Positions 17,287 to 27,952 of a DNA stretch of 64,000 nucleotides are shown piece after piece. Origin of the DNA: Pseudomonas fluorescens (GTDB lineage: Bacteria > Pseudomonadota > Gammaproteobacteria > Pseudomonadales > Pseudomonadaceae). The notes under the pieces are model-generated. The model saw only the letters and a program-made list of their open reading frames with translations, was not told the origin of the DNA and searched no databases. The translations under genes and the position numbers were made by a program. The stretch covers positions 1 through 64,000 of the forward strand of contig NZ_LACC01000019.1 in assembly GCF_000967965.1 (NCBI RefSeq), given 5' to 3'. Position 1 is the first letter of the stretch. Each line of letters starts with the position of its first letter.

Positions 17287-18210
17287 CAACTGCTCATCAC
17301 CTCTGGAAAGGCTGTACACGTAAGCCGCGAGCAGCTGCACCTTATCGTTGCCGAGCAGTTCGTTCTGCGCCGGCATATGGCCCTGGCGGCCATGCCGAAT
17401 CGTCTGCTCAAGCTGCGTCAGGCTTGTACCGTAAATGAAGCCGGCCGGGTGCGTCAGGTTCGGCGCGCCCATGGCTTCGGTGCCCTGGCCATTAGCTCCG
17501 TGACAGGCGACGCAGGTGGTGCTGAAGGCTTGCTGTCCGGCTTGCAGGTCGGCTTTGCTGTCGGCAGGCAATGGCAACTTGGCCAGGCCATGGCGCACAT
17601 AAGCGGCGACGTTTTTCACACCGTCCTCCCCCAGGACTTCACCCCAGGCCGGCATCATCGCCATCCGGCCACCCATGATGGTGGTCTTGAGGGTTTCTGC
17701 ATTGCCGCCCCAGCGCCAGTCGCTGTCGGTCAGGTTGGGGAAACCGTATGCACCCTTGGCGTCCGAGCCGTGGCACACCGAGCAGTTGGAGGCAAACAGG
17801 CGGCCGCCCATTTTCAGTGCCTGCGGGTCCTTGGCCACTTCTTCCACGGGCATCGCCGCGAACTTGGCGAAGATCGGCCCGAACTTCGCGTCAGCCTTGT
17901 CCATCTCCTTTTCCCATTCGTGCACGCCGGTCCAGCCGTTTTCGTAGCCGGGGAGGACGCCTTTCCAGTTGCCCAGGCCCGGATAAAGGATCAGATAACC
18001 GACGGCAAACACCAGGGTGCCAGCGAACAGCATGAACCACCATTGCGGCAACGGGTTGTCGTACTCCTCGATGCCGTCGAAGCTGTGGCCCATGGTCTGG
18101 TCGACACTGCCCTTGGTTTCACCCTTGCGGGTGCCGATCAACAGCCAGGTCAGGCCGATCAGGCTGCCGATGGTCAGTACGCAGATCCACGTACTCCAGA
18201 AGGTGGTCAT
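17254..18210 (-). CDS. ccoP2: cbb3 oxidase subunit III, diheme cytochrome c (copy 2)
   Basis: A 318-aa diheme subunit with the same plan as copy 1: two membrane segments, heme motif ASNCSVCHGSDAKG near residue 146, a second site TTCVACHGANGQG, and Met regions GRMAMMPAW and GRQGHMPAQ. The loop after the second membrane segment is shorter than in copy 1. The final residues LSGKLQATSGK have no counterpart in copy 1 and are encoded by the dispersed repeat at 17190-17286. ATG overlaps the ccoQ2 stop by 4 nt. Confidence 0.95.
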   Translation of the reverse strand: MTTFWSTWICVLTIGSLIGLTWLLIGTRKGETKGSVDQTMGHSFDGIEEYDNPLPQWWFMLFAGTLVFAVGYLILYPGLGNWKGVLPGYENGWTGVHEWEKEMDKADAKFGPIFAKFAAMPVEEVAKDPQALKMGGRLFASNCSVCHGSDAKGAYGFPNLTDSDWRWGGNAETLKTTIMGGRMAMMPAWGEVLGEDGVKNVAAYVRHGLAKLPLPADSKADLQAGQQAFSTTCVACHGANGQGTEAMGAPNLTHPAGFIYGTSLTQLEQTIRHGRQGHMPAQNELLGNDKVQLLAAYVYSLSRGDEQLSGKLQATSGK

Positions 18211-18401
18211 GGCCGGGTACTCCTTGTAGCTGATTCTTCAGTGATGTCGGGTTGTGGCTCGTCGGCGAACGGCAGCAGGCGCGCTTCGGCGAATTCCGGG
18301 CTGCGCTTGCCGTTGAATACCCACAGGGTCAAGCCAATGAACGCGACGAATACGACGACAGTGCCAAGGCCGCGGATCATTCCAGTGCTCAATTCAAACA
18401 T
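18207..18401 (-). CDS. ccoQ2: cbb3 oxidase small subunit CcoQ (copy 2)
   Basis: A 64-aa single-span protein, with MIRGLGTVVVFVAFIGLTLW as the membrane segment, then FNGKRSPEFAEARLLPFADE. It lies 3 bp after ccoO2 and overlaps ccoP2 by 4 nt. An upstream MFELST extension distinguishes it from copy 1. Confidence 0.93.
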   Translation of the reverse strand: MFELSTGMIRGLGTVVVFVAFIGLTLWVFNGKRSPEFAEARLLPFADEPQPDITEESATRSTRP

Positions 18402-18404
18402 TGC

Positions 18405-19013
18405 TCACCTCTTGCTCTTGATGGCAGTGCCGAGCACTTGCAGGTAGGCGACCAGTGCATCCATCTCGCTCTTGCCCTTGAGGGACGCGACGGCGCCGGT
18501 GATGTCTTCGTCGGTGTACGGCACGCCCAGGGTGCGCATGGCCTTGATCTTGGTTTCGGTATGACTGCTGTCGAGTTGATTGGCCACCAGCCACGGGTAG
18601 GCCGGCATCTTCGACTCCGGCACGACGTTGCGCGGGTTGTACAAGTGCGCGCGGTGCCAGTCATCCGAGTAACGTGCGCCGACCCGCGCCAGGTCCGGCC
18701 CGGTGCGTTTCGAGCCCCACAGAAACGGGTGATCCCAGACGCTTTCACCGGCCACCGAGTAGTGGCCGTAGCGCTCGGTCTCGGCGCGGAACGGGCGGAT
18801 CATCTGCGAGTGACAGCCGACGCAGCCTTCGCGGATGTAGATGTCGCGACCTTCCAGTTGCAGTGCGGTGTAGGGCTTCATGCCTTCCACCGGTTTGTTG
18901 GTCACGTCCTGGAAGAACAGCGGGACGATCTGGGTCAGGCCGCCGATGCTCACGGCCAGGATCATCAGCAGCAGCAACAGGCCGACGTTTTTCTCGATAG
19001 TTTCGTGTTTCAT
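18405..19013 (-). CDS. ccoO2: cbb3 oxidase subunit II, monoheme cytochrome c (copy 2)
   Basis: A 202-aa membrane-anchored cytochrome c with CVGCHSQMIRP and VVPESKMPAYP. The central part is nearly identical to copy 1. Differences concentrate in the membrane anchor (LLLLLMILAVS versus LLAFFMVIAVS) and in the C-terminal third. It starts 10 bp after ccoN2. Confidence 0.96.
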   Translation of the reverse strand: MKHETIEKNVGLLLLLMILAVSIGGLTQIVPLFFQDVTNKPVEGMKPYTALQLEGRDIYIREGCVGCHSQMIRPFRAETERYGHYSVAGESVWDHPFLWGSKRTGPDLARVGARYSDDWHRAHLYNPRNVVPESKMPAYPWLVANQLDSSHTETKIKAMRTLGVPYTDEDITGAVASLKGKSEMDALVAYLQVLGTAIKSKR

Positions 19014-19023
19014 GGCGGACTCC

Positions 19024-20448
19024 TCAGGCCATCTGCGCGGCAGCGGCGACTTCGGCAGGCTGCGAGGCCCGCACGGTGCGCCAAGTGTTGTAGGCCATCA
19101 GGAACATGCCGCTGAGGAAAATCGCACCGCCCACCAGCCGCACGACGAAGCCAGGGTGGCTGGCCACCAGGGTCTCGACGAAGGAGTAAGTCAGCGTGCC
19201 GTCTTCGTTCACCGCACGCCACATCAGACCCTGGGCGATGCCGTTGACCCACATCGAGGCGATGTACAGAACGGTGCCGATGGTGGCGAGCCAGAAGTGC
19301 GCGTTGATCAGGCCGATGCTGTGCATCTGCTCGCGGCCGAAGATTTTCGGGATCATGTGGTACAGCGCGCCGATGGAAATCATCGCCACCCAGCCCAAGG
19401 CGCCGGCGTGTACGTGGCCGATGGTCCAGTCGGTGTAGTGGGAGAGGGCGTTGACCGTCTTGATCGCCATCATCGGCCCTTCGAAGGTCGACATGCCGTA
19501 GAACGCCAGGGACACCACGAGGAAGCGCAGGACCGGGTCGCTGCGCAACTTATGCCAGGCACCCGAGAGGGTCATCATGCCGTTGATCATCCCGCCCCAG
19601 CTTGGTGCCAGCAGGATCAGCGACATCACCATGCCCAGCGACTGCGCCCAGTCCGGCAATGCGGTGTAGTGCAAGTGGTGCGGACCGGCCCAGATGTACA
19701 GGGTGATCAGCGCCCAGAAGTGCACGATCGACAGGCGATAGGAGTACACCGGACGCTCGGCCTGTTTCGGCACGAAGTAATACATCATCCCGAGGAAACC
19801 GGCGGTGAGGAAAAAGCCCACGGCGTTGTGCCCGTACCACCACTGCACCATCGCGTCAGTGGCACCGGAGTACAGCGAGTAGGACTTGGTGAAGCTGACC
19901 GGCAACTCCATGTTGTTGACGATGTGCAGGATCGCCACGGTGATGATGAACGCACCGAAGAACCAGTTACCGACATAAATGTGCTTGGTCTTGCGCTGCA
20001 TGATCGTGCCGAAGAACACGATGGCGTAAGCGACCCAGACGATGGTGATCAGGATGTCGATCGGCCATTCCAGCTCGGCGTATTCCTTGGAGCTGGTGTA
20101 GCCCAGCGGCAGGCTGATGGCTGCCAGCAGGATCACAAGCTGCCAGCCCCAGAAACAGAACGCGGCAACTGCGGGAGCAAATAAGCGTGTTTGGCACGTC
20201 CGTTGTACGGAGTACAACGAACTGGCGAACAGTGCGCAGCCGCCAAAGGCGAAGATCACCGCGTTGGTGTGTAGCGGGCGCAAGCGGCCGAAGCTGGTCC
20301 ACGGCAAATTGAAGTTGAGTTCGGGCCAGACCAACTGGGCAGCGAGAAAAACCCCGAGCCCCATGCCGACGATGCCCCACACCACCGTCATAATGGCGAA
20401 TTGGCGGACCACCTTGTAGTTGTAGGCGGTACTGATAGAAGTGTTCAT
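19024..20448 (-). CDS. ccoN2: cbb3 oxidase catalytic subunit I (copy 2)
   Basis: A 474-aa heme-copper oxidase subunit with the same ligand motifs as copy 1 (WWYGHNAVGFFLT, YIWAGPHHLHYTALP, TDWTIGHVHAGALGW). It starts MNTSISTAYNYKVVRQFAIM at ATG 20448. First gene of cco operon 2. A 9/10 Anr box about 120 bp upstream suggests this operon is the low-oxygen-induced one, as reported for copy 2 of P. aeruginosa. Confidence 0.96.
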   Translation of the reverse strand: MNTSISTAYNYKVVRQFAIMTVVWGIVGMGLGVFLAAQLVWPELNFNLPWTSFGRLRPLHTNAVIFAFGGCALFASSLYSVQRTCQTRLFAPAVAAFCFWGWQLVILLAAISLPLGYTSSKEYAELEWPIDILITIVWVAYAIVFFGTIMQRKTKHIYVGNWFFGAFIITVAILHIVNNMELPVSFTKSYSLYSGATDAMVQWWYGHNAVGFFLTAGFLGMMYYFVPKQAERPVYSYRLSIVHFWALITLYIWAGPHHLHYTALPDWAQSLGMVMSLILLAPSWGGMINGMMTLSGAWHKLRSDPVLRFLVVSLAFYGMSTFEGPMMAIKTVNALSHYTDWTIGHVHAGALGWVAMISIGALYHMIPKIFGREQMHSIGLINAHFWLATIGTVLYIASMWVNGIAQGLMWRAVNEDGTLTYSFVETLVASHPGFVVRLVGGAIFLSGMFLMAYNTWRTVRASQPAEVAAAAQMA

Positions 20449-20542
20449 GGTTCCCCATCCACGGTTCAGCCGAAGTGAGCGCGCAGCGCAAGGCAGTGCA
20501 CCCTTCGGCCGGAGTTATAGGCAGACTAAAAGCGAGGCAAGC

Positions 20543-21220
20543 ATGGACAAAGGGCACAAGGCCGGTATTGACGGGGATCAATGGGCGCAGTGCGTGCGGG
20601 ATCATGGATGGTTGTGGAATGCCGCCGCTGGCAAGGCTACTGCGACGTTGATCCTCGCCCATGGCGCTGGCGCACCGATGGACAGCGACTGGATGAGCGA
20701 CATGGCTGCACGCCTCGCCGCGCAAGGCGTCAACGTGTTGCGCTTCGAGTTTCCCTACATGGCGCAGCGGCGCCTCGATAGCGGCAAACGCCCGCCGAAC
20801 CCGGCGCCGAAACTGCTGGAATGCTGGCGTGATGTGTATCCCCAGGTGCGACGCCATGTCACTGGGCCGTTGGCCATCGGCGGCAAGTCCATGGGCGGTC
20901 GCATGGCCAGTTTGTTGGCGGATGAATTGGGCGCGGATGCCCTGGTGTGCCTGGGGTATCCGTTCTATGCGGTGGGTAAACCGGAGAAGCCACGGGTTGA
21001 GCATTTGGCGGGGTTGAAGACACGAACCTTGATCGTGCAGGGTGAACGCGATGCATTGGGCAACCGGGAGGCGGTCGAGGGGTATGCGCTATCGCCGGGT
21101 ATCGAGGTGTTCTGGCTGGTGGCGGGGGATCATGATTTGAAGCCGTTGAAGGCTTCGGGGTTTAGTCATGAGCAGCATTTGGTGGCTGCGGCACAGAAGG
21201 TGGCTTCATTCCTTCAATGA
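20543..21220 (+). CDS. Alpha/beta hydrolase of the dienelactone hydrolase/KANL3-Tex30 type
   Basis: A 225-aa cytoplasmic hydrolase, reaction unknown. The oxyanion segment LILAHGAGAPMDSDWM (about residues 36-51) and nucleophile elbow GGKSMGGRMASL (Ser in GKSMGG) are clear. An acid residue lies in VQGERDALG and the catalytic His in VAGDHDLKP. The frame extends upstream to 20441, but ATG 20543 fits the remembered N-terminus of homologues. With this start the Anr box of the divergent cco operon 2 falls inside codons 9-13. Confidence 0.85.
   Translation: MDKGHKAGIDGDQWAQCVRDHGWLWNAAAGKATATLILAHGAGAPMDSDWMSDMAARLAAQGVNVLRFEFPYMAQRRLDSGKRPPNPAPKLLECWRDVYPQVRRHVTGPLAIGGKSMGGRMASLLADELGADALVCLGYPFYAVGKPEKPRVEHLAGLKTRTLIVQGERDALGNREAVEGYALSPGIEVFWLVAGDHDLKPLKASGFSHEQHLVAAAQKVASFLQ
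20568..20581 (-). promoter_or_regulatory. Anr box of cco operon 2
   Basis: TTGACGGGGATCAA matches 9 of 10 specified bases of TTGAT-N4-ATCAA. It ends 120 bp upstream of the ccoN2 ATG and lies inside the 5' coding end of the divergent hydrolase gene. TATAAC (minus strand, 20514-20519) is a possible -10, which would place the box at a class I rather than class II position. Confidence 0.75.
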
Positions 21221-21257
21221 AGTTTTCGGCAGCAATCATCGCCTCATCGTGAGTAAG

Positions 21258-21293
21258 CCCACAATGGATTGGATATGCCTGATCCATTGTGGG
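21258..21293. repeat. Hairpin with exact 12-bp arms
   Basis: CCCACAATGGAT (21258-21269) and ATCCATTGTGGG (21282-21293) with a 12-nt loop, 37 bp after the hydrolase stop. No T-tract follows, so it is not a typical terminator. Confidence 0.7.
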
Positions 21294-21332
21294 GGGAACT
21301 ACGCCGCTTGGGGGACTTGCGATGTACTAACT

Positions 21333-21794
21333 TCAGGATGTTTGTCTTGTTAAGTTGAATACGCCATTGGGGGATTCAAATTCGGGACTGAATGTCGCTT
21401 CAAAGTCGCCCGTGCTGATGCCGTCTTTCGGATCGAGTTTGATGGAAACTTTAGCTGATAGTGCGTCTATGCATTTGAAATGACCATCGCTGGTCATATA
21501 ACAGTGCGTAAAGGTAAGACCCTGTTCTCCCAAGTTGAATGTCTTGTCAATGATGTTTTCGTCAATGTAGTCAAGGGTGAAGTCATAGAGGAAAATGTCC
21601 CCTGTATTATTGGAGCCTGTCGAAGCGTTCCACGCCCAGAAATCCCTCCCATTAAAGCGGATGCGTTGAAGGGATGCGGTGGTCGCTTCGATCCAGGCGG
21701 GTTCTGTGTTGAAACGCCACCTGAACGTGCCGGGGGGTACCGGATAAAGTTTTTGTTTCGTTGCCGCTAATAGGCGTTCCAGTTTGCTATCCAT
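21333..21794 (-). CDS. Hypothetical protein, orphan in an AT-rich pocket
   Basis: A 153-aa protein from ATG 21794 (163 aa from 21824). I do not recognise a family. It has no signal peptide or membrane segment. The sequence is rich in aromatic residues and alternating beta-type segments (FRWRFNTEPAW, RFNGRDFWAWN, IFLYDFTLDYID), suggesting a small beta-sandwich or barrel. Codon use is clearly more AT-rich than neighbours. The flanks carry two palindromes (21258-21293 and 21881-21898). A recently acquired gene is the simplest reading. Confidence 0.6.
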   Translation of the reverse strand: MDSKLERLLAATKQKLYPVPPGTFRWRFNTEPAWIEATTASLQRIRFNGRDFWAWNASTGSNNTGDIFLYDFTLDYIDENIIDKTFNLGEQGLTFTHCYMTSDGHFKCIDALSAKVSIKLDPKDGISTGDFEATFSPEFESPNGVFNLTRQTS

Positions 21795-21880
21795 CTTGGT
21801 TAAAGACCTCATAGATGTTGACACGTGACGTTCTGTCGATGTCGGGATGAATAGCGTAAGATTTTTATCGGAGCAATTTA

Positions 21881-21898
21881 ACTATCAAGGTTGATAGT
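21881..21898. promoter_or_regulatory. Operator-like palindrome upstream of the orphan gene
   Basis: ACTATCAA (21881-21888), GG, TTGATAGT (21891-21898): a perfect dyad about 85 bp upstream of the orphan start in AT-rich DNA. It has the form of a repressor site; the cognate protein is unknown. Confidence 0.4.
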
Positions 21899-21964
21899 GG
21901 ATTTTTTGGTTTTTATGTGAGTTATGAGATGTCGTTTTTTAAGGTGAAGCTTTATGCAATAAAA

Positions 21965-21989
21965 AATCCCCGATCATTGGTCGGGGATT
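21965..21989 (-). terminator. Terminator of aer
   Basis: AATCCCCGA (21965-21973) and TCGGGGATT (21981-21989) with a 7-nt loop; on the minus strand the stem runs into a T-tract (TTTTTTATT). Confidence 0.9.
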
Positions 21990-22016
21990 ATAGGGAAGTA
22001 GACGGCGCGCAATCGG

Positions 22017-23582
22017 CTAGCGGTTAAACCGCTCCACTAACGAATACTGGGTATTCGCGGTTTTGGTCAGCTCTTCACTCAGCAACGCCGAGTTCTGCGC
22101 CTGTTCCGAGGTCTGGTCCGCCAGCTCCGAAATGTTGCTGATGTTGCGGCTGATTTCTTCGGCCACGGCACTTTGCTCTTCAGTCGCGGCGGCAATCTGG
22201 GTGGTCATGTCGGTGATGTTGGCCACCGCTTCACTGATCCCCACCAGTGCCTGGTCCGCTTCCAGTACCCGCGCCACGCCTTCTTCCGCCTGACGATGCC
22301 CGGCTTCCATGGTCTGCACGGCGGTGCTGGCGGTTTGCTGGAGCTTGGCGATCAGCGCATGAATCTGCCCGGTGGACTCGCTGGTACGTTGCGCCAGCTG
22401 ACGGACTTCGTCGGCCACCACCGCAAAACCACGACCCATCTCGCCGGCACGGGCCGCTTCGATGGCGGCGTTCAGGGCCAGCAGGTTGGTCTGGTCGGCG
22501 ATGCCTTTGATCACGTCGACTACGCCGCCGATTTCGTTGCTGTCCTTGGCCAGTTGGGTCACGGTCACGCCGGTTTCACCGACTACCACCGACAGGCGCT
22601 GGATGGCTTCGCGGGTTTCCCCGGCGATATCACGACCGCGACCGGTCAGGCGATTGGCTTCCTGGGTGGCGTCGGCGGTGCGTTGCACGTGGCTGGCGAC
22701 TTCCTGGGTGGTAGCTGCCATCTGGTTGACCGCAGTGGCCACCTGTTCGGTCTCGACCCGTTGACGTTCCAGACCGCTGGAGCTGTTGTGCGCCAGGGCG
22801 TCGGACTGCCTGGCTTGATCGGTCAGGTGTTCGGCCGTGTCCTGCAGGCGCGTCAGGCAGGTTTTCAGGCGTGCTTCCTGACTCAGGATGGACATTTCCA
22901 AACGCGCCTGGGCGCCGCGACTGTCGGTGTACATCTGTGCGATCAACGGATCGGAGGTGGTCTGCTCGGCCAGGCGCAGCAAACGCTTGAGGCCACGCTG
23001 TTGCCACTGAAGGCCCATCAGGCCCAGCGGCACCGAAAGACCGGCAGCCAGGGCAAACCCCCAATGGGAGTTCAGCGATGCACCGATCATGAAGCTTAAT
23101 TGGCTGACCAGGATGAACGGCAGCCAGTCCTGCAGGATCGGCAACCATTTATCCGAGGAGGGAATGGCCGACTTGCCCTGGTTGATGCGTTGGTAGAGCG
23201 CTTCGGCACGGCGGATCTGTTCGGCGCTGGGCTTGACCCGCACCGACTCGTAACCGATCACCTGATTGCCTTCGAAGATCGGTGTCACATAGGCGTTCAC
23301 CCAGTAATGATCACCGGTCTTGCAGCGATTCTTGACGATGCCCATCCATGGCAAGCCTTGTTTCAGCGTGTCCCACATGTGTGCGAACACCGCGGCCGGG
23401 ACGTCGGGGTGACGGACCAGGTTGTGCGGTGCACGGATCAGTTCCTCTCGGGAAAACCCGCTGATCTCGACGAAAGCGTCGTTACAGTAGGTGATCATGC
23501 CCTTGGCATCGGTGGTGGAAATCAACCGTTGCTGAGCCGGGAAGGTCCGCTCGCGTTGTGTAATTGGCTGGTTGTTACGCAT
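22017..23582 (-). CDS. aer: Aerotaxis receptor Aer (PAS-containing methyl-accepting chemotaxis protein)
   Basis: A 521-aa energy-taxis transducer. The N-terminal PAS domain (STTDAKGMITYCNDAFVEIS, then GFSREELIRAPHNLVRHPDV) matches Aer FAD-binding domains. A hydrophobic membrane hairpin lies around residues 155-195. The C-terminal signalling domain has the conserved tip IKGIADQTNLLALNAAIEAA and RAGEMGRGFAVVADEVRQLA. The frame extends to 23624, but ATG 23582 (MRNNQPITQRER) matches the usual 521-aa length. Its place beside the cco operons fits taxis toward favourable redox or oxygen levels. Confidence 0.94.
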   Translation of the reverse strand: MRNNQPITQRERTFPAQQRLISTTDAKGMITYCNDAFVEISGFSREELIRAPHNLVRHPDVPAAVFAHMWDTLKQGLPWMGIVKNRCKTGDHYWVNAYVTPIFEGNQVIGYESVRVKPSAEQIRRAEALYQRINQGKSAIPSSDKWLPILQDWLPFILVSQLSFMIGASLNSHWGFALAAGLSVPLGLMGLQWQQRGLKRLLRLAEQTTSDPLIAQMYTDSRGAQARLEMSILSQEARLKTCLTRLQDTAEHLTDQARQSDALAHNSSSGLERQRVETEQVATAVNQMAATTQEVASHVQRTADATQEANRLTGRGRDIAGETREAIQRLSVVVGETGVTVTQLAKDSNEIGGVVDVIKGIADQTNLLALNAAIEAARAGEMGRGFAVVADEVRQLAQRTSESTGQIHALIAKLQQTASTAVQTMEAGHRQAEEGVARVLEADQALVGISEAVANITDMTTQIAAATEEQSAVAEEISRNISNISELADQTSEQAQNSALLSEELTKTANTQYSLVERFNR

Positions 23583-23687
23583 GGCTTTTTTAATCCGCAA
23601 GGCTTTCAAGTGCTGTATCGGCAAGGCCGGCGGATTGTTGAGATTATTTTTCGATAATCAGCGATGCGTCGCAAAATGACCCTTGCG

Positions 23688-24479
23688 TCAGCTGGTGAGC
23701 ATCGGATAGGTGAACAGGCCGAAATGCAGCAGGTTCAAGCCAAAGTGGCTGGCAATGGCGGCGCCCAGCCCGCCGAACCGGTAGGCCAGGCCATAGCCGA
23801 CCCCGGCCAGCGTCGCCAGCAACACCCACTGCCATCCTGCGCCGATATGGGCCAGGCCGAAGACCAATGACGCCAGCAGCAGGGCGAGGTGTTCACCGTA
23901 GGGCCGGTCTTTGAGGTACCGGCTCAGTCCGCCCTGGATGTAGCCACGGAACAGCGCTTCCTCGACCAGCGTCACCAGAAGCAGATTGTTCAGCAACCAC
24001 AGCCAGGCTTGATCCGGCCATTTCGGCGCCCAGGCGATTACGCCCAGCAACAGCGCGCCGCCCAATGCCAGCACGGCGCTCAAGGTCAGTGCCAGTGCGG
24101 TGGCATACAGGGACAACCGAAGCGAACGTCGGCCGACAATCCACGGACAAACCAGTAACAGCCAGAAGCCGATCAGCGGTTTGTCCAGATTCAGGTGCAT
24201 GGCGAATGACACGGCATCGTCGGTAAAGCGTTGGGGATTGATACCGCGACCGTTATAGAAACCGGGTAGCCAATGCGTCGCCAAGGCCAGGGCCAGGACG
24301 ATGAACAGTCCGTGGCCGAGGTAGCGGACAAATGGGATCTCGCGTTGGCGAACCGCTGCGCCGGCGACCAGCAACAAGAACACCGAAATTGCCGAGAGCC
24401 AGCCGAGATGGCCGTAGGTCAGCGCCAGGCCGTAGCCGAAGGAAAGCAGGGCCAGAAACGTCCATGGCAGGGCAATCAT
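23688..24479 (-). CDS. CPBP-family intramembrane metalloprotease
   Basis: A 263-aa polytopic membrane protein with about seven hydrophobic segments. The Abi/CAAX-protease motifs are present: EEALFRGYIQGG (EExxxR, about residues 179-190) and SLVFGLAHIGAG (FxxxH, about 220-231). Substrate unknown; bacterial members include CAAX-like proteases and bacteriocin self-immunity proteins. A REPIN separates it from acnA upstream on the same strand. Confidence 0.88.
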   Translation of the reverse strand: MIALPWTFLALLSFGYGLALTYGHLGWLSAISVFLLLVAGAAVRQREIPFVRYLGHGLFIVLALALATHWLPGFYNGRGINPQRFTDDAVSFAMHLNLDKPLIGFWLLLVCPWIVGRRSLRLSLYATALALTLSAVLALGGALLLGVIAWAPKWPDQAWLWLLNNLLLVTLVEEALFRGYIQGGLSRYLKDRPYGEHLALLLASLVFGLAHIGAGWQWVLLATLAGVGYGLAYRFGGLGAAIASHFGLNLLHFGLFTYPMLTS

Positions 24480-24503
24480 TTGAAGTCCTTAGAGATGAAC
24501 AGC

Positions 24504-24639
24504 TTTTGTGGCGAGGGAGCTTGCTCCCGCTGGGTTGCGAAGCGGCCCCAATAACAATCAACCCGTTGTGCCAGATGAAATGCATCTGCAGGGCTGGCGA
24601 CTGCTTCGCAGTCGAGCGGGAGCAAGCTCCCTCGCCACA
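24504..24639. repeat. REPIN-like element
   Basis: Left arm from 24504 (TTTTGTGGCGAGGGAGCTTG...) and right arm 24614-24639 (GAGCGGGAGCAAGCTCCCTC...) inverted, between the CPBP gene and acnA. Confidence 0.85.
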
Positions 24640-24687
24640 GATGGGGGTATCCTGAGGGCTGCGATTATAAGCGTGGCCCAAACAAAA

Positions 24688-24707
24688 ACACCGCCCGAAG
24701 GCGGTGT
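24688..24707 (-). terminator. Terminator of acnA
   Basis: ACACCGCC (24688-24695), CGAA tetraloop, GGCGGTGT (24700-24707); on the minus strand it is followed by TTTTTGTT. Confidence 0.9.
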
Positions 24708-24723
24708 CTTTGTCAGCGGTCGG

Positions 24724-27465
<2,742 letters not shown>

Positions 27466-27952
27466 TGCGATCACTCCTTTGAGTCCGCACGGCTACGGAC
27501 AGAGGGAACGGATAGAGGACTAAACCTAGCCCTCTTTGGTGCTTAAGGCTAATAACTGGACTCTATGGGCAAGTCCAGGGTCTGTTAACGCTTGCTGTCG
27601 AACCGCGTTGCGATGCCAAAGTGTGCGAGGCAAGGCGCGGGATGCCGCCAATGGTTGTTCCCTTGGCAAATCCCGCAACGCGGCCTCGCACACTTTGGCG
27701 CGCAACCCGAAGGGACGCGCCCCATTTTCCGCTGGGCGGCGTTGCTCGGAACTTATTTGGAACAACCAAACTGCGTTCCTCGCGCCTTGCCCAGCGGAAA
27801 ATGGGGCTGCGTCGCGGTCGACAGCAAGCGTTAACAGACCCTGGGTTCCGAAGTCGGCTATCATGCGCCGGTTTTCGTGACAGGCTTTGCTTCAACGCAA
27901 GCCTGGGCATCGTGCAGTGGCCGAAATTCCTCGCCATTGCCCAGGAGTAAGA
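27466..27952. other. acnA-rlmM divergent intergenic region
   Basis: About 490 bp without a supported gene. More than half is the palindromic element at 27575-27844. The open frames inside it read through inverted arms and are not credible genes. An rlmM ribosome-binding site (CAGGAG) lies at 27941-27946. Confidence 0.7.
27575..27844. mobile_element. MITE-like element, 270 bp with perfect 26-bp terminal inverted repeats
   Basis: The ends 27575-27600 and 27819-27844 are exact reverse complements, beginning CCAGGGTCTGTTAACGCTTG. Two further perfect inverted pairs lie inside: 27616-27631 with 27683-27698 (16 bp, CCAAAGTGTGCGAGGC) and 27719-27737 with 27789-27807 (19 bp). No transposase frame and no obvious target-site duplication were seen. 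The structure resembles a non-autonomous palindromic element; mobility is inferred. Confidence 0.75.

Noticed and set aside
21961..22016. AT-rich segment before aer as a small gene
   Set aside because: It is the aer terminator and flanking DNA; no frame with a start and ribosome-binding site.
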